From: a virus
IMG/VR virus record: IMGVR_UViG_3300035698_012912
Span: 1-37,165 of that record
Strand: one strand, 5' to 3'
DNA length: 37,165 nucleotides
Shown piece by piece: positions 1 to 7,593 of the stretch; within the stretch, counting starts at the first letter, position 1, and each line of letters opens with the position of its first letter. The position numbers were made by a program, and so were the translations under genes. The notes below the pieces were generated by a model, which saw nothing but the letters and a program-made list of their open reading frames with translations, made no database searches and was not told where the DNA came from.

Positions 1-780
1 TCGGCCGGAAACGGTGGTGTCCTTCGCCGCCGGAATACCAGCACCGGTTTATGGACTGTTTTGGCCACCGGCGTCATGGATGTATGCCGAACCGAAAACC
101 ATATTTGGTATTTGAAATCAGAGGCCAGCGACGATGTGACAGTTTATGAAATCAATTCAAGTTGGGCGAATGCCGCTCGCGGCGCCGGTGTGTCGGCCGG
201 AACTGCCGGCGGTAGAGAAATCAACATGGTTGCGTCACGCCATAGTGATTGGGTATGGGTTCACGGCAAAAGCGGGTCACTGCTTAATTTCCGATTTCAA
301 GCAGCAACCCCAACCACCAGAATATCTTTCCCGGAATCGGCGAGATTCAACGATTGCCAATATCAATTAGAGGTCAATGCTGATGGCGATTGTGTAGCTT
401 TCCAAGGCCGATCGATTTATAAGTATAAAATATCAACGGGGGCTGTTATTGAACACGCCGATGTGATTCCTGATGTTGCAAAAAATGGCACATTCCCCGG
501 CAACATTTGTCAAATGAATGCAGCCAATGATGTCTATGCCGTCGGCCTGCAAAAATCAAATAACAAGGCGGCGATATACATATGTACTACATCTGGATCA
601 GAACAAGCCGTTGAGTTTACCGAGGACTTTCCCACATCTGGGACATGGCCCGAATTGAACCCGGGATTGTCACGAATTGGAAACACCGGAATTTTTGCCA
701 TGGTTCGCCAAACCACGGCGACAGCGACAGGCAAACAAACCACGGCGACCATTGTCTATCGGACGACCATCGAAGTATAA
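1..780 (+). CDS. Collagen-like tail fibre, C-terminal part (continues from 35893 across the contig junction)
   Basis: Reading is open from base 1 in the frame that ends at 780. The preceding in-frame part is at the other end of the window, because 37039-37165 duplicates 1-127. Joined over the circle, the gene runs from 35893 to 780 and encodes about 641 residues. This portion is the C-terminal, probably receptor-contacting domain. It is a beta-rich, Gly/Thr/Asn-rich sequence with recurrent tryptophans and no recognised enzyme motif. The in-frame ATG at 79 is an internal methionine, not a start. A weak hairpin and T-run follow the stop. Fibre assignment rests on the collagen repeats of the N-terminal part and on location; the fold of this end is unknown. 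Confidence 0.85.
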   Translation, partial: SAGNGGVLRRRNTSTGLWTVLATGVMDVCRTENHIWYLKSEASDDVTVYEINSSWANAARGAGVSAGTAGGREINMVASRHSDWVWVHGKSGSLLNFRFQAATPTTRISFPESARFNDCQYQLEVNADGDCVAFQGRSIYKYKISTGAVIEHADVIPDVAKNGTFPGNICQMNAANDVYAVGLQKSNNKAAIYICTTSGSEQAVEFTEDFPTSGTWPELNPGLSRIGNTGIFAMVRQTTATATGKQTTATIVYRTTIEV

Positions 781-783
781 TGC

Positions 784-808
784 GCTCGGCTGCGCTGAGC
801 CCCGTTTT
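784..808 (+). terminator. Probable terminator after the tail fibre
   Basis: GCTCGGC (784-790) pairs with GCTGAGC (794-800) around a TGC loop, with one G-U pair, followed by CCCCGTTTTC. The 12-mer GCGCTCGGCTGC at 782-793 recurs at 839-850, just before the terminase promoter. Modest stem, so only moderately supported. Confidence 0.5.
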
Positions 809-849
809 CATTATCATCATAAAATCACGCTAGCAAGGGCGCTCGGCTG

Positions 850-855
850 CATAAT
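850..855 (+). promoter_or_regulatory. Leaderless -10 element for terminase small subunit
   Basis: CATAAT ends seven bases before ATG 862. It follows GC-rich DNA and leaves no room for a ribosome-binding site. Confidence 0.7.
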
Positions 856-861
856 CGCATT

Positions 862-1650
862 ATGCCATCGAATGGGAACAGGTTAAACAAAGGGGCTAGC
901 GGCGGCCGTAGCAAGAGCCAAGGCAAGAAGCCAGTCAAGGTCCCCAAGGCCCTGACCCTAGTTCCAGAAATAAATAAAATATCTGATGACATTATCGGCA
1001 AGCGACACCAAATCAATTGCAATTTGGCACAGCCAAAAAAGGGAGTAAGAACGGGACAGGAAATGGTTGAGGCCAGGGTGCGCAATCTTGTTGAGATGAA
1101 GCGGAGTGGATGGAACAGGGGGGAGATGATGGACGCCATGATCTCCAAGTGGGGAATAAGCGATAGAATGGGAGATAACTACATGGCGAAAGCCTATAGG
1201 AAAATAGAGGAACAAAACAAGGGAGACCATGGGCTAGTGATAAAGGATGTCAATATTGCTCGGCTTGAATTTGCGATTGAGCAATCCATGCGTGACGCCA
1301 ATTATGGATTGATGCAAAAACTGATCCATGAACAATCAATGATAATGGGACACCACAAACAGGAGATCAGCATCACCGATCAGCGATCGCAGCTGGCGGA
1401 CAAATATGATCCGGCTGAATTGATCAAAGCACGGGACGAGATAGAAAAGGCCAGAGTGTTGACCATAGAGGCGGAAGCGGTAGAGGTTGATGCTATGGGG
1501 CGGGAGATAGATAATGGCAGTGAGAAGGGGAGCGCTGAGAAGGGGAGCGCTGAGAAGGGGAGCAGTGAGAAGGGGAGCGCTGAGAGCGATTCTAAGGCCG
1601 TTGATAATGCTGATGACCTAGCAGACCAAGAGAAGCAAAACATTGCATAG
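862..1650 (+). CDS. terS: Terminase small subunit (probable)
   Basis: A 262-aa protein directly before the large terminase. Residues about 70-115 form a helix-turn-helix-like segment (a WNRGEMMDAMISKWGIS-type stretch) expected of the DNA-recognition domain of small terminases. A charged helical middle probably oligomerises. The basic N-terminus is rich in Gly, Lys and Arg. Near the C-terminus, residues about 220-242 are built from four 15-bp tandem units coding for EKGSA-like repeats. The start is fixed by CATAAT at 850-855. Function is inferred from position and architecture; I see no family-diagnostic residue. Confidence 0.75.
   Translation: MPSNGNRLNKGASGGRSKSQGKKPVKVPKALTLVPEINKISDDIIGKRHQINCNLAQPKKGVRTGQEMVEARVRNLVEMKRSGWNRGEMMDAMISKWGISDRMGDNYMAKAYRKIEEQNKGDHGLVIKDVNIARLEFAIEQSMRDANYGLMQKLIHEQSMIMGHHKQEISITDQRSQLADKYDPAELIKARDEIEKARVLTIEAEAVEVDAMGREIDNGSEKGSAEKGSAEKGSSEKGSAESDSKAVDNADDLADQEKQNIA
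1522..1581 (+). repeat. Four 15-bp tandem repeats inside terS
   Basis: The unit GAGAAGGGGAGCGCT occurs at 1522, 1537, 1552 (variant ending CAGT) and 1567. It keeps the reading frame and codes for a Glu-Lys-Gly-Ser-Ala tract, a minisatellite likely to vary in copy number between relatives. Confidence 0.9.
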
Positions 1651-1725
1651 TAGCTGAAAGGCACAGGCTGACGGGCTATGCAATGACTACCCCGCGAGAT
1701 CCACCAGAATAGCCGCGCCCGCTGG

Positions 1726-1731
1726 CAACAT
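1726..1731 (+). promoter_or_regulatory. Possible leaderless -10 for terminase large subunit
   Basis: CAACAT ends eight bases before ATG 1739, one base more than the spacing at most starts of this genome, so this is a weaker case. Confidence 0.4.
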
Positions 1732-1738
1732 CTCTGAT

Positions 1739-3331
1739 ATGGGTATGAACACGATCCACGCAAGCAGTGATAATCATTCGGTCAAAGAAACGGAATGGCC
1801 ATGCAATCGAATCTTGAAGATGCCGGCGGCCGAGATCGATCTGATCTTTAATTCTACTAAGCATATCTATTATGACTTATTTACCGAGGATGAGCTTTAC
1901 AAGCTGTCTGATCCTGATACAGGTTTTCTATATTTTGTTGATAACTATGGCAGCGCGGTCACCGCTAAGGGCGGGCAAGCAATGCCGCTCGATCTGTGGC
2001 CGGCTCAGCGTGATCTAATCATTCCGGCATACAGCTCAAACCGCGACATTATTGTAGGAAAGACAAGGCGGTTCGGAGCAACGACCCTTCTAGCCCATCT
2101 CTTCTATTGGGCCGCTAATTTCAAAGCAGGAGCGATCAACACCAATCTGATTTATATCTCCAACCGCTTTGATAACTCCTCAGACATTTTAGAGCTGATC
2201 CGGACCATTGACCAATACATCAGCAAGAAGGCGCCATGGATCAAGATTCATCAGCTAGATGGTAAGAACAGCACCAAGGAAATCAGCATTCCCGGCCGGG
2301 GCGTTCGCATTCTCGCCTATCCCCCAGGGGAACAGGTTCGTGGCATGACGGCCTCTATAGCGGTCTCAGACGAAGCGGCAAGGCTGTTCGGCTCTACCAG
2401 CCCCGAAGAGCTCTTGGCCGCGCTTGAGCCGACGACAGCGGGTGGCGGGAAGCTGATGATCATTAGCACTGGGAATGGGGAGACCGGCAAGGGGGAACTG
2501 TTTTCGAAGAAGTTCTGGGCAGCTCACAAGGGTGAGGACACCAACACAGACGCGATCTTTATGCCACGATCTCAACACCCATGGTTCAACTATAAAGGAT
2601 TCGAGAAAATACAGCTGGCAAAGAACGGCGGCAGCAATCTTCGGCTGATGCGGGAATTCCCGGAATTTCCTGAGCACATGTTTCTTGAAGATCCTGAGGG
2701 CGCTGTGTTTGATCTGGAAGCACTCGAGATCGTCTTTGAACTAGGCCGGCGGATCAGGGAACAGGTGGCATTCGGTGGCCTTGTATCGGTGGGCATTGAC
2801 TGGGGCGGTGGCGGCACCGGCTGGGTTGTCAATAGGACCTTGGCCAATAACGGAATCCATATCCCCGAATCAGGAACCAGCACCACGGGTGCCCCCACTA
2901 ATCAGGTTGACATGATCTATGCCAAGGCCAAGAGCTATTCTGATTATTTGGATAAAGAGTTTTATGACCCGGGCGGATCGGGAGACCATGTCAATCGTCA
3001 ATGGGCTGACAAGTATGGCCGGGAGATGCGCCCATGGCCGGTTCCCTTTGGAACAACTAAAAGGCCGAACAGGGACTTCTTGATGTATCTGATCACTCAT
3101 ACATCTGAGCAATGCCAGAAGTATGATTTTGATATTGGGCAGATGCAGCTGTTCCTGGCCATTGATCCTGATAAGTGCAAGGACCTCGCGGTTCAGATGC
3201 GATCGGCTAAGACCAGCGAGATTCCTTCAGGGATACTGAAGGACAAAAAAAATGAACAGCATGAGTTTGATGCATTGCTTTGTTCTGTCAACGGACAGCG
3301 ACTGGATTGGTTCCGGAACTTTAGCCATTGA
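1739..3331 (+). CDS. terL: Terminase large subunit
   Basis: This 530-aa protein is the ATPase-nuclease that pumps DNA into the prohead through the portal. The N-terminal ATPase shows a Walker A-like VGKTRRFGATT at about residues 105-115 and a Walker B-like IAVSDEAA at about 206-213. The C-terminal RNase H-like nuclease has VGIDWGG (about 350), an aspartate in GGSGDHVN (about 411) and EFDALL (about 509), the usual acidic triad spacing. Length matches the family. It follows terS with an 88-bp gap. Another ATG lies at 1745; 1739 better fits the weak upstream promoter. Packaging mode (cos or headful) cannot be told. Confidence 0.93.
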   Translation: MGMNTIHASSDNHSVKETEWPCNRILKMPAAEIDLIFNSTKHIYYDLFTEDELYKLSDPDTGFLYFVDNYGSAVTAKGGQAMPLDLWPAQRDLIIPAYSSNRDIIVGKTRRFGATTLLAHLFYWAANFKAGAINTNLIYISNRFDNSSDILELIRTIDQYISKKAPWIKIHQLDGKNSTKEISIPGRGVRILAYPPGEQVRGMTASIAVSDEAARLFGSTSPEELLAALEPTTAGGGKLMIISTGNGETGKGELFSKKFWAAHKGEDTNTDAIFMPRSQHPWFNYKGFEKIQLAKNGGSNLRLMREFPEFPEHMFLEDPEGAVFDLEALEIVFELGRRIREQVAFGGLVSVGIDWGGGGTGWVVNRTLANNGIHIPESGTSTTGAPTNQVDMIYAKAKSYSDYLDKEFYDPGGSGDHVNRQWADKYGREMRPWPVPFGTTKRPNRDFLMYLITHTSEQCQKYDFDIGQMQLFLAIDPDKCKDLAVQMRSAKTSEIPSGILKDKKNEQHEFDALLCSVNGQRLDWFRNFSH

Positions 3332-3370
3332 CCCGAGTAATAGAAAGACCATGCGCGCCGAATACATGTC

Positions 3371-3376
3371 TATAAT
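3371..3376 (+). promoter_or_regulatory. Leaderless -10 of the 3383-5277 operon
   Basis: A perfect TATAAT lies seven bases before ATG 3383. The alternative in-frame ATG 3377 would sit one base after the hexamer, before any plausible transcription start, so 3383 is preferred. Confidence 0.75.
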
Positions 3377-3382
3377 ATGGCT

Positions 3383-3739
3383 ATGGATTCGATAAATAAA
3401 CCAATAGAAATAGATGAAGAAATAAACAATGCTATCGCCGCCGCCGTAAAGATGCGAAAGCTTGAACGAATTGCCGAGGTGCCAATCGACAATGCCGTTA
3501 AGAAATTGCTGGAGCAATATGCAGATTCGCCGCGCATTGTCGGATATATCTATCGGTCATGGTCTCCGTTCCTCAGCGACCGGGGACGCCGAATGATCGC
3601 GCTGATCGAAGATCGATATTATGTTGATCTATATGATGCGCCAATCAGAGAGATCAAGAAAAGCATCATCAATTATTTGCTTTCATACGACTGGGAATAT
3701 GCCGCTGGTGAGACTGTAGGCGTGGAGGCGGGGCGATGA
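3383..3739 (+). CDS. Unknown protein, first gene of the cargo operon
   Basis: A 118-aa protein when started at ATG 3383, where the TATAAT at 3371-3376 places the transcript start. Composition is mixed helical, with no signal peptide or membrane segment and no family I recognise. The C-terminus ends in EAGR, as does that of the next gene, because both stops lie in the same GAGGCGGGGCGATGA junction. It overlaps the next gene by ATGA and heads a six-gene unit between terminase and portal, a usual site for accessory genes in phages. Confidence 0.65.
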   Translation: MDSINKPIEIDEEINNAIAAAVKMRKLERIAEVPIDNAVKKLLEQYADSPRIVGYIYRSWSPFLSDRGRRMIALIEDRYYVDLYDAPIREIKKSIINYLLSYDWEYAAGETVGVEAGR

Positions 3740-3984
3740 TACATGCCAGGACTTTCAAAGAGGCAGAGCGGGAAGCTATTGCTGAGGCAGAATATGAGGC
3801 GCTGAAAAAGTCAGGCAATCACCCTATCACCGATATGCTTGAAAACATAAAGGATATTAGTAAAAAAGAGGAAGCACTGGATAATCTCAGCACGGATCAG
3901 CTGTACGATTTAATGATAGAGCAGCTAGACCAAGATGCAAGAAACGCTATCAAGGCCGAGTGGCGAGATGAGGCGGGGCGATGA
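3736..3984 (+). CDS. Small acidic helical protein of unknown function
   Basis: An 82-aa, strongly charged and probably all-helical protein rich in Glu, Asp, Lys and Ala. Its ATG overlaps the previous stop (ATGA at 3736-3739), behind a GGAGGCGGGGCG ribosome-binding stretch. It ends in EAGR inside a second copy of the same junction. No domain recognised. Tight coupling indicates co-translation with its neighbours. Confidence 0.65.
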   Translation: MIHARTFKEAEREAIAEAEYEALKKSGNHPITDMLENIKDISKKEEALDNLSTDQLYDLMIEQLDQDARNAIKAEWRDEAGR

Positions 3985-4169
3985 TGGAGACGATGATTGA
4001 GTTCTGCACATGGGGGTTGTTAATTATCAGCACCGTCCTGATCGGAGGAATGCTGCTGTTTATCGCCGGCTGGTTAATAGGCGGATCGGTCTACTGCGCC
4101 TATCTGGTCGCGGTGACGGTACGCGAAGAAATCAGGGACGCCCGAGCATCGGAGGCCCGCGATGAGTGA
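3981..4169 (+). CDS. Small membrane protein with two predicted helices
   Basis: A 62-aa protein. Residues about 9-34 form a long hydrophobic stretch with GG and GW, and about 36-48 a second one. A charged, Arg/Glu-rich cytoplasmic-like tail follows. The start overlaps the previous stop (ATGA) and the end overlaps the next start. It could act in superinfection exclusion or as a holin-like or membrane-anchored partner of the operon; the sequence alone does not decide. Confidence 0.65.
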   Translation: MMETMIEFCTWGLLIISTVLIGGMLLFIAGWLIGGSVYCAYLVAVTVREEIRDARASEARDE

Positions 4170-5004
4170 TACAAAACTAATCGCATATCATGGAGATCCT
4201 GAGCTCAAGGCGCAAACAATTGCGCAGATGAAGCAGCATCGGATCGCAGATACGATTATCAAGGGGCACTATTGGCAAGGTGGAAAGGGCAGCGCTGTCG
4301 GCTGTCTGACCCACGGCCTTGACGGAGGCCATGATCAGTACCCGGAACTGTTCGGAATCCCGGAATGGCTGGCTCACTTAGAAGATAGGGTGTTTTCGAA
4401 TTTACCTAATGATCAAGCCAAGCTCTGGCAGGAAAGGTTTCTATCAGCAATCCAGCCCGGGGCCGACTTTGACGGGCTGAAAGATAGGCTTGCCATACTG
4501 CGGCTCAGAGAGTGTTTGAGAATTTCTTCAGTATGGGACCATGAATACCGGCAGCAAGTAGTTGATGCTATTGAGCAAACCATCGAGGCCATTGAGAGCG
4601 GTACAGAAGATGAACTATTAAGGGCTAATTATGCCGCCAGATTAGCCGCCAACGACACGACCTTGGCATTCTCGGCCTACAGTGGGGGTCTCGTTTTAGA
4701 CACACCAGCGTCCTCTGCCAACTCAGCAGCCAACTCAGCTGCCCTCTCAGCATGGCGTCCAGCAGGCTATTTAGCCGCCGAATACTCAGGCGCGCCGGCG
4801 TTAGCCGCCAACGCCGCCGCCCGCTCATTTGCCAACGCCGCCGCCTTGTTATTAGTCAAACCAATAGCATGGGCTAAAGACCCAGGCGCCGCCGACTTAG
4901 CAGCAAAAAGAGCCAAGTCAGATGGCAATTTTTATGCCTGGAGCGAGGAGGCTGATCGCATAATCGCAGAACTAGAGAAGCTGGGGAGGCGGGGCGATGA
5001 GTAG
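4162..5004 (+). CDS. Conserved phage protein with GGKGSAVGC and IPEWLAHLED motifs
   Basis: A 280-aa protein. The N-terminal half carries HPELK-like (GDPELKAQ), IIKGHYWQGGKGSAVGC and FGIPEWLAHLEDRVF motifs. I know this arrangement from uncharacterised proteins of many prophages and accessory islands. The central segment (about 170-245) is a run of Ala-, Asn- and Ser-rich imperfect repeats (NSAANSAAL, AANAAARSFANAAA). The C-terminus is charged. It overlaps its upstream neighbour by eight bases and its downstream neighbour by eight. Function unknown; it is usually carried by mobile elements rather than being structural. Confidence 0.7.
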   Translation: MSDTKLIAYHGDPELKAQTIAQMKQHRIADTIIKGHYWQGGKGSAVGCLTHGLDGGHDQYPELFGIPEWLAHLEDRVFSNLPNDQAKLWQERFLSAIQPGADFDGLKDRLAILRLRECLRISSVWDHEYRQQVVDAIEQTIEAIESGTEDELLRANYAARLAANDTTLAFSAYSGGLVLDTPASSANSAANSAALSAWRPAGYLAAEYSGAPALAANAAARSFANAAALLLVKPIAWAKDPGAADLAAKRAKSDGNFYAWSEEADRIIAELEKLGRRGDE

Positions 5005-5140
5005 CCGCTGGACAGATACAACCAGAGAACTTGTAGAACAAGCGATTATCAGAGGTATTAAACTGGGGTGGTCTGCGGGAGGGATTGCCTCTTCGGTCCT
5101 GCACGTAGTAGAGGAACAAGAAAAGAAAGAGCAATCATGA
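4997..5140 (+). CDS. 47-aa unknown protein
   Basis: The ATG lies in the third GAGGCGGGGCGATGA junction (4986-5000), giving an excellent ribosome-binding site. The product begins MSSRWTDTTRELVEQ and ends in a Lys/Glu-rich tail. It looks like a short amphipathic helical protein. The stop overlaps the next start (ATGA 5137-5140). Existence is supported by coupling at both ends; function unknown. Confidence 0.6.
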   Translation: MSSRWTDTTRELVEQAIIRGIKLGWSAGGIASSVLHVVEEQEKKEQS

Positions 5141-5277
5141 TTCACCCATTGATGAACCCCATGATCCCCGCTTTGATCATTGTTCTTATCGTCTGCGCGG
5201 TTGATCTGGGGCATTTTCTGTATTGCAAAATCCGAAAGGCTGTGACAGCGGCTACAAACCAACCTGCGAAACGGTAG
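5137..5277 (+). CDS. 46-aa single-pass membrane protein
   Basis: The product starts at ATG 5137, overlapping the previous stop; upstream in-frame codons are not needed. Residues about 9-30 are a hydrophobic helix (IPALIIVLIVCAV), followed by a basic tail (KIRKAV...AKR), giving an N-out/C-in topology by the positive-inside rule. Last gene of the six-gene operon and its second membrane protein. No family recognised. Confidence 0.55.
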   Translation: MIHPLMNPMIPALIIVLIVCAVDLGHFLYCKIRKAVTAATNQPAKR

Positions 5278-5515
5278 GGTAAGCGGCTGAAAAACGGGAG
5301 GGGCAGCGTTCGGCGGCACCAGGTTGTTGTCAGCGTTCGGCGGTGAAATAGTAGGTTTTAGATTAGTATGCGCCAGCACCGACGCAGTATGCGCCGGTTA
5401 GCATAACCGTGTAATGCTATCGGCCGCCGCTCGGATTACCTAGCCGCCGGCCCTCTGATTCCCTAGGACAACGAAAGACCCATGCTAGATCCGCGCTAAT
5501 CCCCGCGCGCGCCTG
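5278..5515 (+). other. Intergenic region with short direct repeats
   Basis: No gene is supported here. CAGCGTTCGGCGG occurs at 5304-5316 and 5331-5343, and AGTATGCGCC at 5365-5374 and 5386-5395. No clear terminator is visible. The right end is the GC-alternating promoter of the portal gene. Confidence 0.6.
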
Positions 5516-5521
5516 CACAAT
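5516..5521 (+). promoter_or_regulatory. Leaderless -10 for portal gene
   Basis: CACAAT ends seven bases before GTG 5528 and is preceded by CCGCGCGCGCCTG (from 5503), a GC-alternating block shared with the promoters at 9588 and 11715. Confidence 0.75.
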
Positions 5522-5527
5522 TGGAAT

Positions 5528-7144
5528 GTGTTCGACGCAAAGATGATAAATCAGGGGATAGAAGACGGGAACATTCCGATTGACCCCATCTCAAAGGAAC
5601 TGTCAGAAGCATGGAAGGTAGCTGACAAATACGACGAGATCGCCATTGATGAAGGTGGGGAATGGAGCCGCCGTCAAGCGGGCATCGAAGGCAAGCTAGG
5701 CACTGAGGACCTCAATAAATATGTCAGCATTCCGGTTGCTGGACAGATATGCAAAGCATCAGCATCACTACTTTTCTCTCAGGCTCCCATATATACATCG
5801 GCAGACCCCGAGATTCAGGCGTGGAATTCTAAAAAGATCAAGGCACATGGCTTCAATGATAAGTTTCTACGCGGTGCTGAGCTTCAGGAACGACTGGGAT
5901 CGTGCTATCTGCGAGTACTAGACAATCCCGAATCCCCGAAAGGCCGCCGCTACGGCGCCAACCTTGAGCTGATCAAGTTTCAGAATGTCATTCCCTATTT
6001 CTCAGGTGATGAGCTGGTTGCTGCAATTGTCATCAAGCACTATGACCGAACAAAGGCGGAAGGAACCAAGGGATCACAACGAGCACCAGGGCAGTTCATC
6101 ATCAAGGGGAACGGAACATTCTTCACGCACTTTGAAATACTCGAGATAGGCAAGACCACCAATCTTCTTTTCCGTGGAGACTCAGAAAACATCGGCAAAG
6201 AGGTTGATCTTTCGGAGCTGGATGTGACATCTGGGATACAGAGAGAGACAGAGACTGGCGTTGATCATCCTTTGATCGTTTTCCTTCCGCAGAATCAAAT
6301 CAAAGAAGGCAGCTTTGGCACGAGCGGTTTGGCCGGCCTTGAAGATCTGTTGCTGAATATCAACGAAAGCGCAACCATGCTTCAGGACCGGGTCAGGGTA
6401 TCGGCTCCCGTCATATACGCCAGCGAAGAATTGATGCAATCACAGAAGACTGTTGGCACTGATGGCAAGGTAACGGAAAACAGAAAGACTTTGCATGTCC
6501 CCAATGGCCCGCGCGTTGTCTCTGCATCTCAAACCTCCGGCGCTACCAACGCCGGCAGAGACCTTCTAGAAATCACTTGGCCTGAGCCCGGATTAGAGGA
6601 ATTCGAAACCCACAAAGGCAATGACATCAATACCGCCCTGGAAGCCGCTGGGATCGCGCCTCAGGCCCTTGGCCGATCTGTTGATGGCACATTCCCAGAA
6701 TCAGGCAAGGCCCGTGAGCTACAAATGGCAAACACGCTGGCGAATGTAGGCGTCAAGGCGCGTGCATGGGAATCAACATTGTCAGAAATCATGACCGCAA
6801 TCGTTGAGCTTGATATTGCTCGGGGCCTTGTATCTCCAACCGAAGGCCTTGACCCGGCGATCAGCGTTGACATTAGAGAGGGATTCCCAGAAACGCAGTC
6901 TGAAAAAATGGAGCGGGTGCAGTCACAGTATGTCGCCGGTTTGATATCACTTGAATCTTCGCTGAAAGAAATTAACCCGATGTGGAGTGATGAAGAAATT
7001 ACTATTGAGGCTGAAAGAATTGATGATGCTAAGGCCGTTGAAAAGCTTGACGCCGTCAGCGTGATTGATCTGGGAGTGGACACTGATTCTTTTGAGGATG
7101 ACCTCGGCGCCGAGCTTGATGGCATAGACGCCGCCACCGCCTAG
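5528..7144 (+). CDS. Portal protein
   Basis: A 538-aa protein of typical portal length, placed between terminase and scaffold/capsid. It forms the dodecameric vertex ring through which DNA passes. The N-terminal half has the mixed alpha/beta wing pattern. The second half contains the long helical stretch (about residues 275-300 and 355-400) and an acidic C-terminus (about 495-538) as in SPP1 gp6-like portals. Start is GTG 5528, dictated by CACAAT seven bases upstream; the ATG at 5526 is out of frame. Family assignment rests on position, size and overall sequence character. Confidence 0.85.
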   Translation: MFDAKMINQGIEDGNIPIDPISKELSEAWKVADKYDEIAIDEGGEWSRRQAGIEGKLGTEDLNKYVSIPVAGQICKASASLLFSQAPIYTSADPEIQAWNSKKIKAHGFNDKFLRGAELQERLGSCYLRVLDNPESPKGRRYGANLELIKFQNVIPYFSGDELVAAIVIKHYDRTKAEGTKGSQRAPGQFIIKGNGTFFTHFEILEIGKTTNLLFRGDSENIGKEVDLSELDVTSGIQRETETGVDHPLIVFLPQNQIKEGSFGTSGLAGLEDLLLNINESATMLQDRVRVSAPVIYASEELMQSQKTVGTDGKVTENRKTLHVPNGPRVVSASQTSGATNAGRDLLEITWPEPGLEEFETHKGNDINTALEAAGIAPQALGRSVDGTFPESGKARELQMANTLANVGVKARAWESTLSEIMTAIVELDIARGLVSPTEGLDPAISVDIREGFPETQSEKMERVQSQYVAGLISLESSLKEINPMWSDEEITIEAERIDDAKAVEKLDAVSVIDLGVDTDSFEDDLGAELDGIDAATA

Positions 7145-7154
7145 CCGGCAATCA

Positions 7155-7226
7155 GGGCTGGTAGCTCAAATGGAAGAGCACCGCGTTTGCAACGCGGAGG
7201 CGAGGGTTCGACTCCCTCTCGGTCCA
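7155..7226 (+). tRNA. tRNA-Ala (anticodon TGC)
   Basis: A full cloverleaf of 72 bases. Acceptor GGGCTGG pairs with TCGGTCC, including a G3-U70 wobble, the key alanyl-tRNA synthetase identity element. D stem GCTC/GAGC, anticodon stem CCGCG/CGCGG around TTTGCAA, T stem GAGGG/CCCTC around TTCGACT, discriminator A. CCA is not encoded. It lies between the portal stop and the GroES promoter, so it is probably processed from the portal transcript. A single tRNA inside a head module is unusual. Confidence 0.95.
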
Positions 7227-7269
7227 TTATCCATGATTTGAAAAAGAACCATAAAGCTGTGCCCGGTGG

Positions 7270-7275
7270 CACCAT
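7270..7275 (+). promoter_or_regulatory. Leaderless -10 for GroES-like gene
   Basis: CACCAT ends seven bases before ATG 7282. TATAAA also lies at 7275-7280 but is too close to the start to be the -10 of a transcript that includes the ATG. Confidence 0.6.
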
Positions 7276-7281
7276 ATAAAC

Positions 7282-7581
7282 ATGGAGATTCAAACTAAAA
7301 AAGAATTAGACACTGACCTGATCGCAATCACTGACCGTATTGTTGTGCGCATAGAGGAAGAAGAAAGCGTGAGAGAAAGCGGGCTATTCCTTCCCGATCA
7401 GGCCAAGGAGATTCCGCACAAGGGAATAGTCCTTACCGCCGGCCCGGAGTGCTGGAAGAAGGGCATTGATAAGGGAGACAGGATTATATTTGTCAAATGG
7501 GGCGGAGCTAAGATCCGCTGGAACGAAGAGATTTTGATTGTCATGGACATCAATGATGTCCTAGCAAAGATCACCAACTAA
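7282..7581 (+). CDS. GroES-like co-chaperonin (Cpn10)
   Basis: A 99-aa protein matching the full length of GroES. It has the DRIVVRIEEEE first strand, a mobile-loop-like segment ending ESGLFLPDQAKE (residues about 33-44), which corresponds to the GroEL-contacting loop, then HKGIVLTAGPE, a KGDRIIFVKWGG strand pair and the closing EEILIVMDINDVLAKI. It would cap host GroEL and assist folding of the capsid protein, like T4 gp31. Its place between portal and scaffold/capsid fits that role. Promoter CACCAT. Other assignments seem unlikely. Confidence 0.9.
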   Translation: MEIQTKKELDTDLIAITDRIVVRIEEEESVRESGLFLPDQAKEIPHKGIVLTAGPECWKKGIDKGDRIIFVKWGGAKIRWNEEILIVMDINDVLAKITN

Positions 7582-7593
7582 TCACAAAAAACA

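Noticed and set aside
61-780. A separate 239-aa gene starting near base 61-79
   Set aside because: The frame is open from base 1 and continues from 35893 over the duplicated junction, so this is the C-terminal part of the fibre.
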